Under the pieces are notes generated by a model. That model was not told the origin of the DNA and ran no database searches. It saw nothing but the letters and a program-made list of their open reading frames with translations. The translations under genes and the position numbers were made by a program. Of a DNA stretch of 12,568 nt, positions 1 to 9,200 are shown piece by piece. The DNA is from Hemicentrotus pulcherrimus (Eukaryota; Echinodermata; Echinoidea; Camarodonta; Strongylocentrotidae): contig BEXV01002419.1 in the NCBI GenBank assembly GCA_003118195.1, positions 2,233 through 14,800 of the forward strand, in the 5' to 3' direction. Positions within the stretch are counted from its first letter, which is position 1, and every line of letters begins with the position of its first letter.

Positions 1-129
1 ATATGTCATTTCCAATGCCAAACAGCACCTGATAAACAAGTAAACTAAGCGCAGAAATCTTGAATATAGGTGGACTGTTTTTTTAGTAATGAATAAAACA
101 TTAATTTGTTCCCTCATGAACAACTCCAG

Positions 130-201
130 GAACAACACCTGGAACAACACCGGGAACAACACCTGGAACAACACCAGGTACAACACCAGGCACAACACCA
201 G
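130..201 (+). CDS. Repeat exon 1 (6 GTTP repeats, usual acceptor lost)
   Basis: The normal acceptor position (116-117) reads AT instead of AG, giving CCCTCATGAAC. The first AG after the pyrimidine tract is CTCCAG ending at 129, which starts the exon one 12-base repeat later in the same phase. Counted from the ancestral site (118) the exon would hold 7 repeats. The donor is CAG|GTTAGG at 202. Confidence 0.62.
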
Positions 202-3200
202 GTTAGGTCCAGTTTTGTTGTGGTTTAAAGCTAGACATACTACTCTACTTTCAAGAAGTTGGGTTTTCTTAATGTCATGAGGTCATTGCCTCTGAAAGAT
301 GTTTGACATTTGTCACTCCTAATATATGTCATTTCCAATGCCCTACAGCACCTGATAAACAAGTAAACTAAGCGCAGAAATCTTGAATATAGTTGGAATG
401 ATTTTTTAGTAATGAATAAAACATTTATTTCTTCCCTCAGGAACAACACCTGGAACAACACCAGCAACGACGCCTGGAACAACACCAGGTACAACACCAG
501 GCACAACACCAGGTTAGGTCATGTTTTGTTTGTGGTTAAGAGCTAGACACACTATTCTACTTTCAAGGAGTTGGGTTCTCTGAATGTCATGTGGTCATTG
601 CCTATGAAAGATGTTTGAACATTTGTTACACCTAATATATGTCATTTCCAATGCCCAACAACACCTGAAGTAAACTAAACGCAGAAATCTTGAATATTAG
701 TGGACTGTTTTTTTCAGTAATGAATAAAGCATTTATTTCTTCCCTCATGAACAACTCCAGGAACAACACCTGGAACAACACCGGGAACAATGCCTGGAAC
801 AACACCAGGTTAGGTCCAGTTTTGTTGTGGTTTAAAGCTAGATATACTACTCTACTTTCAAGAAGTTGGGTTTTCTGAATGTCATGTGGTCATTGCCTAT
901 GAAAGATGTTTGAACATTTGACACTCCTATTATATGTCATTTCCAATGCCAAACAGCACCTGATAAACAAGTAAACTAAGCGCAGAAATCTTGAATATAG
1001 GTGGAATGTCTTTTAGAAATAAATGAATCATTTATTTCTTCCCTCAGGAACAACTCCAGGAACGACAGCTGGAACAAAACCAGGAACAACACCAGGCACA
1101 ACACCAGGTTAGGTCAAGTTTTTTTGGGGGTTTAAAGCTAGACACACTACTGTACTTTAATTAGTTGGGTTCATTTAATGTCATGCGGTCATTGCCTCTG
1201 TAAAAAGTTTGAAAATATGTAACACCTAATACATGTCTTTTCAATGCCAAACATGAACTGATAATCAAGTATTATAAGCGCAGAAATCTTGAATATAAGT
1301 GGAAAGTTTTTTTTAATGAATAAAACATTTATTTGTCCCCTCAGAAACAACTCCAGGAACAACACCAGCTACAACACCAGAAACAACACCAGGAACGACA
1401 CCCATAACAACACATGGAACAACACCTGTGACAACGCCAGCTACAACACCTGAAACAACACCTGGAACAGCACCTGAAACAACTGCAGGCACAACACCAG
1501 GTTAGGTCCAGTTTTGTTTGGGGTTTAAAGCTAGACATACTACTCTACTTTCAAGGAGTCGGGTTTTCTGAATGTCATGTGGTCATTGCCTCTGAAAGAT
1601 GTTTGAACATTTGTCACTCCTACTATATGTCATTTCCAATGCTAAACAGCACCTGATAAACAAGTAAACTAAGCGCAGAAATCTTGAATATAGGTGGAAT
1701 GATTTTTTTAGTAATAAAAAAAACATTTATTTCTTCCCTCAGGAACAACACCTGGAACAACACCAGCAACGATGCCTGGAAAAACACCAGGTACAACACC
1801 AGGCACAACACCAGGTTAGGTCAAGTTTTGTTTGTGGTTAAGAGCTAGACACACTACTCTACTTTCAAGTAGTTGGGTTCTCTGAATGTCATGTGGTCAT
1901 TGCCTATGAAAGATGCTTGAACATTTGTTACACCTAAAATATGTCATTTCCGATGCCCAACAGCACCTGATAAACAGGTAAACTAAGCGCAGAAATCTTG
2001 AATATAGGTGGACTGTTTTTTTAGTAATGAATAAAACATTTATTTCTTCCCTCATAAACAACTCCAGGAACAACACCTGGAACAAGACCGAGAAACATGC
2101 CTGGAACAACACCAGGTACAACACCAGGCACAACAACAGGTTAGGTCCAATTTTGTTGGGGTTTAAAGCTAGACATACTACTCTACTTTCAAGGAGTTGG
2201 GTTTTCTGAATGTCATGAGGTCATTGCCTCTGAAAGATGTTTGACATTTGTCACTCCTAAGATATGTCATTTCCAATGCCAAACAGCACCTGATAAACAA
2301 GTACACTAAGCGCAAAAATCTTGAATATAGGTGGACTTTTTTTTTAGTAATGAATAAAACATTTATTTCTTCCCTCAGGAACAACTCCAGGGACAACACC
2401 TGGAACAACACCTGGAACAACGCCTGAAACAACACCAGGTACAACACCAGGTACAACACCAGGTTAGGTCCAGTTTTGTTGTGGTTTAAAGCTAGACATA
2501 CTACTCTACTTTCAAGGAGTTGGGTTTTCTGAATGTCATGTGGTCATTGCCTCTGAAAGATGTTTGAACATTTGTCACTCCTACTATATGTCATTTCCAA
2601 TGCCAAACAGCACCTGATAAACAAGTAAACTAAGCGCAGAAATCTTGAATATAGGTGGAATGTTTTTTTAGTAATGAATAAAACATTTATTTCTTCCCTC
2701 AGGAACAACTCCAGGAACAACACCTGGAACAACACCTGGAACAACGCCTGGAACAACAACAGGTACAACACCAGGCACTACACCAGGCACAACACCAGGT
2801 TAGGTCAAGTTTTGTTTGTGGTTAAGAGCTAGACACACTACACTACTTTCAAGGAGTTGGGTTCTCTGAATGTCTTGTGGTCATTGCCTATGAAAGATGT
2901 TTGACATTTGTCACTCCTAATATATGTCATTTCCAATGCCCTAAAGCACCTGATAAACAAGTAAACTAAGCGCAGACATCTTGAATATAGGGGGAAGTTT
3001 TTTTTGTAATGAATGAAACATTAATTTGTTCCCTCAGGAACAACTCCAGGAACAACACCTGGAACAACACCAGGAATAACGTTTGGAACACCACCAGGTA
3101 AAACACCAGGTACAACACCAGGTTAGGTCCAGTTTTGTTGTGGTTTAAAGCTAGACACACTACTCTACTTTCAAGGAGTTGGGTTCTCTGAATGTCATGT

Positions 3201-6200
3201 GGTCATTGCCTCTGAAAGATGTTTGAACATTTGTTACACCTCATATATGTCATTTCCAATGCCAAACAGCACCTGATAAACAAGTAAACTAAGCGCAGAA
3301 ATCTTGAATATAGGTGGAATGATTTGTTAGTAATGAATAAAACATTTATTTCTTCCCTCAGGAACAACACCTGGAACAACACCAGCAATGACCCCTGGAA
3401 CAACACCAGGTACAACACCAATCACTACACCAGGCACAACACCAGGTTAGGTCGTGTTTTGTTTGTGGTTAAGAGCTAGACACACTATTCTACTTTCAAG
3501 GAGTTGGGTTCTCTGAATGTCTTGTGGTCATTGCCTATGAAAGATGTTTGAACATTTGTTACACCTAATAAATGTCATTTCCAATGCCCAACAACACCTG
3601 ATAAACAACTAAACTAAGCGCAGAAATCTTGAATATAGGTGGACTGTTTTTTTTAGTAATGAATAAAACATTTATATCTTCCCTCATGAACAACTCCAGG
3701 AACAACACCTGGAACAACACCGGGAACAATGCCTGAAACAACACCAGGTTAGGTCCAGTTTTGTTGTGGTTTAAAGCTAGACGTACTACTCTACTTTCAA
3801 GAAGTTGGGTTTTCTGAATGTCATGTGGTCATTGCCTATGAAAGATGTTTGAACATTTGACACTCCTATTATATGTTATTTCCAATGCCAAACAGCACCT
3901 GATAAACAAGTAAACTAAGCGCAGAAATCTTGAATATAGGTGGAATGTTTTTTAGAAATGAATGAATCATTTATTTCTTCCCTCATGAACAACTCCAGGA
4001 ACAACAGCTGGAAAAAAACCAGGAACAACACCAGGCACAACACCAGGTTAGGTCAAGTTTTTTGTTGGGGTTTAAAGCTAGAAACACTACTGTACTTTAA
4101 TTAGTTGGGTTCTCTTAATGTCATGCGGTCATTGCCTCTGTAAAAAGTTTGAAAATATGTAACACCTAATACATGTCTTTTCAATGCTAAACATGAACTG
4201 ATAATCAATTATTATAAGCGCAGAAATCTTGAATATATGTGGAAAGTTTTTTTTTAAAGAATAAAACATTTATTTGTCCCCTCAGAAACAACTCCAGGAA
4301 CAACACCAGCTACAACACCAGAAACAACACCAGGAACGACACCCATAACAACACATGGAACAACACCTTTGACAACGCCAGCTATAACACTTGAAACAAC
4401 ACCTGGAACAACACCTGAAACAACACCAGGCACAACACCAGGTTAGGTCCAGTTTTGTTTGGGGTTTAAAGCTAGACATACTACTCTACTTTCAAGGAGT
4501 TGGGTTTTCTGAATGTCATGTGGTCATTGCCTCTGAAAGATGTTTGAACATTTGTCACTCCTACTATATGTCATTTCCAATGCCAAACAGCACCTGATAA
4601 ACAAGTAAACTAAGCGCAGAAATCTTGAATATAGGTGGAATGTTTTTTTAGTAATGAATAAAACATTTATTTCTTCCCTCAGGAACAACTCCAGGAACAA
4701 CACCTGGAACAACACCAGGAATAACGTTTGGAAAAACACCAGGTACAACACCAGGCACAACACCAGGTTAGGTCCAGTTTTGTTGGGGTTGGGTTTTCTG
4801 AATGTCATGTGGTCATTGCCTCTGAAAGATGTTTGAACATTTGTTACACCTAATATATGTCTTTTCCAATGCCAAACAGCACCTGATAAACAAGTAAACT
4901 AAGCGCAGAAATCTTTATTATAGGTGGAATGTTTTTAAGTAATGAATGAAACATTTATTTCTTCCCTCAGGAACAACTCCAGGAACAACACCTGGAACAA
5001 CACCAGGAATAACGTTTGGAAAAACACCAGGTACAACACCAGGCACAACACCAGGTTAGGTCCAGTTTTGTTGGGGTTGGGTTTTCTGAATGTCATGTGG
5101 TCATTGCCTCTGAAAGATGTTTGAACATTTGTTACACCTAATATATGTCTTTTCCAATGCCAAACAGCACCTGATAAACAAGTAAACTAAGCGCAGAAAT
5201 CTTTATTATAGGTGGAATGTTTTTAAGTAATGAATGAAACATTTATTTCTTCCCTCAGGAACAACACCAGGAACAACACCAGTAACGACGCCTGGAACAA
5301 CACCAGTTACAACACCAGGCACAACACCAGGTTAGGTCAAGTTTTGTTTGGGGTTAAGAGCTAGACATACTACTCTACTTTCAAGGAGTTGGGTTTTCTG
5401 AATGTCATGTGGTCATTGCCTATGAAAGATGTTTGAACATTTGTTACACCTAAAATATGTCATTTCCAATGCCCAACAGCACCTGAAAAACAAGTAAACT
5501 AAGCGCAGAAATCTTGAATATAGGTGGACTGTTTTTTTAGTAATGAATAAAACATTTATTTCTTCCCTCATGAACAACTCCAGGAACAACACCGGGAACA
5601 ACACCGGGAACAACGCCGGGAACAACACCAGGTTAGGTCAAGTTTTGTTGTGGTTTAAAGCTAGACATACTACTCTTCTTTCAAGAAGTTGGGTTTTTTG
5701 AATGTCATGTGGTCATTGCCTATGAAAGATGTTTGAACATTTGACACTCCTATTATATGTCATTTCCAATGCTAAACAGCACCTGATAAACAAGTAAACT
5801 AAGCGCAGAAATCTTGAATATAGGTGGAATGATTTTTTTAGTAATAAAAAAAACATTTATTTCTTCCCTCAGGAACAACACCTGGAACAACACCAGCAAC
5901 GATGCCTGGAACAACACCAGGTACAACACCAGGCACAACACCAGGTTAGGTCAAGTTTTGTTGGGGTTTAAAGCTAGACATACTACTCTACTTTCAAGGA
6001 GTTGGGTTTTCTGAATGTCATGTGGTCATTGCCTCTGAAAGATGTTTGACATTTGTCACTCCTAATATATGTCATTTCCAATGCCAAACAGCACCTGATA
6101 AACAAGTAAACTAAGCGCAGAAATCTTGAATATAGGTGGAATGATTTGTTAGTAATGAATAAAACATTTATTTCTTCCCTCAGGAACAACACCTGGAACA

Positions 6201-9200
6201 ACACCAGCAATGACCCCTGGAACAACACCAGGTACAACACCAATCACTACACCAGGCACAACACCAGGTTAGGTCGTGTTTTGTTTGTGGTTAAGAGCTA
6301 GACACACTATTCTACTTTCAAGGAGTTGGGTTCTCTGAATGTCTTGTGGTCATTGCCTATGAAAGATGTTTGAACATTTGTTACACCTAATAAATGTCAT
6401 TTCCAATGCCCAACAACACCTGATAAACAACTAAACTAAGCGCAGAAATCTTGAATATAGGTGGACTGTTTTTTTTAGTAATGAATAAAACATTTATATC
6501 TTCCCTCATGAACAACTCCAGGAACAACACCTGGAACAACACCGGGAACAATGCCTGAAACAACACCAGGTTAGGTCCAGTTTTGTTGTGGTTTAAAGCT
6601 AGACGTACTACTCTACTTTCAAGAAGTTGGGTTTTCTGAATGTCATGTGGTCATTGCCTATGAAAGATGTTTGAACATTTGACACTCCTATTATATGTTA
6701 TTTCCAATGCCAAACAGCACCTGATAAACAAGTAAACTAAGCGCAGAAATCTTGAATATAGGTGGAATGTTTTTTAGAAATGAATGAATCATTTATTTCT
6801 TCCCTCATGAACAACTCCAGGAACAACAGCTGGAAAAAAACCAGGAACAACACCAGGCACAACACCAGGTTAGGTCAAGTTTTTTGGGGGGGTTTAAAGC
6901 TAGAAACACTACTGTACTTTAATTAGTTGGGTTCTCTTAATGTCATGCGGTCATTGCCTCTGTAAAAAGTTTGAAAATATGTAACACCTAATACATGTCT
7001 TTTCAATGCTAAACATGAACTGATAATCAATTATTATAAGCGCAGAAATCTTGAATATATGTGGAAAGTTTTTTTTTAAAGAATAAAACATTTATTTGTC
7101 CCCTCAGAAACAACTCCAGGAACAACACCAGCTACAACACCAGAAACAACACCAGGAACGACACCCATAACAACACATGGAACAACACCTTTGACAACGC
7201 CAGCTATAACACTTGAAACAACACCTGGAACAACACCTGAAACAACACCAGGCACAACACCAGGTTAGGTCCAGTTTTGTTTGGGGTTTAAAGCTAGACA
7301 TACTACTCTACTTTCAAGGAGTTGGGTTTTCTGAATGTCATGTGGTCATTGCCTCTGAAAGATGTTTGAACATTTGTCACTCCTACTATATGTCATTTCC
7401 AATGCCAAACAGCACCTGATAAACAAGTAAACTAAGCGCAGAAATCTTGAATATAGGTGGAATGATTTTTTAGTAATGAATAAAACATTTATATTTATTT
7501 CTTCCCTCAGGAACAACACCTGGAACAACACTAGCAACGACGCCTGGAACAACACCAGGTACAACACCAGGCACAACACCAGGTTAGGTCATGTTTTGTT
7601 TGTGGTTAAGAGCTAAACAGACTACTCTATTTTCAAGGAGTTGGGTTCTCTGAATGTCATGTGGTCATTGCCTCTGAAAGATGTTTGAACCTTTGTCACT
7701 CCTAATATATGTCATTCCCAATGCCCAACAGCACCTGATAAACAGGTAAACTAAGCGCAGAATCTTGAATAAAGGTGGAATGTTTTTTTTTTAATGAATA
7801 AAATATTTATTTGTCCCCTCAGGAACGACTCCAGGAACAACATCAGCTACAACACCAGAAACAACACCAGGAACGACACCCAGAACAACACATGGAACAA
7901 CACGTGTGACAACGCCAGCAACAACACCTGGAACAACACCTGGAATAACACCTGGAACAACAGCAGGCACAACAGCAGGCACTACACCAGGCACAACACC
8001 AGGTTAGGTCCGGTTTTGTTTGTGGTTAAGAGCTAGACACACTACTCTACTTTCAAGGAGTTGGGTTCTCTGAATGTCATGTGGTCATTGCCTATGAAAG
8101 ATGTTTAAGCATTTGTTACACCTCATATATGTCATTTCCAATTCTAAACAGCAACTGATAAACAGGTAAACTAAGCGCAGAAATCTTAAATATATGGGGA
8201 CTGTTTTTTAGTAATGAATGAAACATTTTTTTCCCCTCAGGAACAGCACCAGGAATAACACCTGAAACAACACCAGGAATAACACCTGGAACAACACCAG
8301 GCACAACACCAGGCACTACACTAGGCACAACACTAGGTTAGGTCAAGTTTTTTGAGGGGTTTAAAGCTAGACACACTACTGTACTTTCAAGGAGTTGGGT
8401 TCTCTTAATGTCATGCGGTCATTGCCTCTGTAAGAAGTTTGAAAATATGTCACACCTAATACATGTCTTTTCAATGCCAAACATGAACTGATAATCAAGT
8501 ACTCTAAGCGCAGAAATCTTGAATATAAGTGGAAAGTTTGTTTTTAATGAATAAAACATTTATTTTTCCCCTCAGGAACAACACCAGAAACAACACCAGG
8601 AACGACACCTGGAACAACACTTGGAACAACACCTGTGACAACGCCAGCTACAACACCTGGAACAACACCTGGAACAACAGCAGGCACGACACAACTTACT
8701 ACACCAGGCACAACACCAGGTTAGGTCAAGTTTTATTGGGGCTTAAAGCTGTACATACTACTCTACTTTCAAGGAGTTGGGTTCTCTGAAGGTCATGCGG
8801 TCATTGCCTCTGAAAGATGTTTGAACAATTGTCACACCTAATATATGTCTTTTCCAATGCCAAACAACAACTGATAATCAAGTAAACTAAGCGCACAAAT
8901 ATTGAATATAGGTACCTGTATTTAGTTGTATATCAATACATATAACTTTTTATTTTCCCCCAGGAACAACGCCAGGAACAACCCCTGGAACAATGCCAGG
9001 AACGACATCCGAAACAACGCCAGGAGCGACATCCGGAACAACACCTGCAACAACACCAACAACTCCTCCACCAGAACTCTATTTCTCATTTAGTGATTCT
9101 ATCCAGGAAACATCTTTCCAGGCAGCTCCGCTTGATTTCATGACTGTGGAAATAGAAACTGGAATACCTATAGGCGAGAATTCATTGTACTTCTTCCTTA

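Larger units (their letters stand above)
3243..4642 (+). repeat. 1.4-kb higher-order duplication, copy A
   Basis: Contains exons 11-14 with their introns. It matches 6065-7464 at a constant offset of 2822 bases. By eye the only difference I noted inside is TT versus GG in the poly-T/G stretch of intron 13/22. Flanks diverge at a length difference on the left and at a T/A mismatch on the right. Confidence 0.9.
4683..5258 (+). repeat. Perfect 288-bp tandem duplication (exons 15 and 16)
   Basis: 4683-4970 and 4971-5258 read as identical, including the 35-base deletion in the introns that removes the TAAAGCTAGAC to GGAGTT segment found in other units. Confidence 0.92.
6065..7464 (+). repeat. 1.4-kb higher-order duplication, copy B
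   Basis: Second copy of the block at 3243-4642, containing exons 20-23. Confidence 0.9.
1..8912 (+). repeat. Tandem exon-intron array, 27 units of about 290-420 bp
   Basis: Each unit consists of one GTTP exon and one intron, and the intron sequences are clearly homologous throughout. Recurrent intron landmarks include GTTAGGTC at the donor, a GAGTTGGGTT block, GGTCATTGCC, and AAGCGCAGAAATCTTGAATATA before the acceptor. Exon size differs between units only in steps of 12 bases (48 to 180). The array is already under way at base 1, so its left end is outside the window. Recognisable intron homology stops near 8912, about 50 bases before exon 28. Units at the right margin (after about 7600) are the most diverged. 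Confidence 0.93.

Noticed and set aside
1341..7301. Cysteine- and tryptophan-rich minus-strand frames (1341-1538, 4282-4479, 7104-7301)
   Set aside because: They are antisense of the three 156-base exons; apparent cysteine richness is simply the complement of the GTTP codons.
240..7579. Minus-strand open frames rich in Leu/Val/Phe, each ending in a shared intron-derived segment
   Set aside because: They are the antisense of exon plus intron, repeated because the array is repeated. The frames span splice sites and encode no recognisable domain.
7791..7994. Minus-strand Val-Pro-Gly repeat protein resembling elastin
   Set aside because: This is the antisense of exon 25; Pro-Gly-Val-Val arises from the complement of the 12-base unit, with no independent signals.
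89..8789. Plus-strand open frames reading Asn-Asn-Thr-Trp/Arg repeats preceded by Met-Asn-Lys-Thr
   Set aside because: They are another frame of the same exons running in from intron sequence. The junction exon at 8964 fixes the true frame as Gly-Thr-Thr-Pro, because only that frame continues into the NIDO sequence.
1..8963. CRISPR-like array of regularly spaced repeats
   Set aside because: Repeat units are far too long, the 'spacers' are homologous introns, and the splice signals and NIDO exons show animal gene structure.
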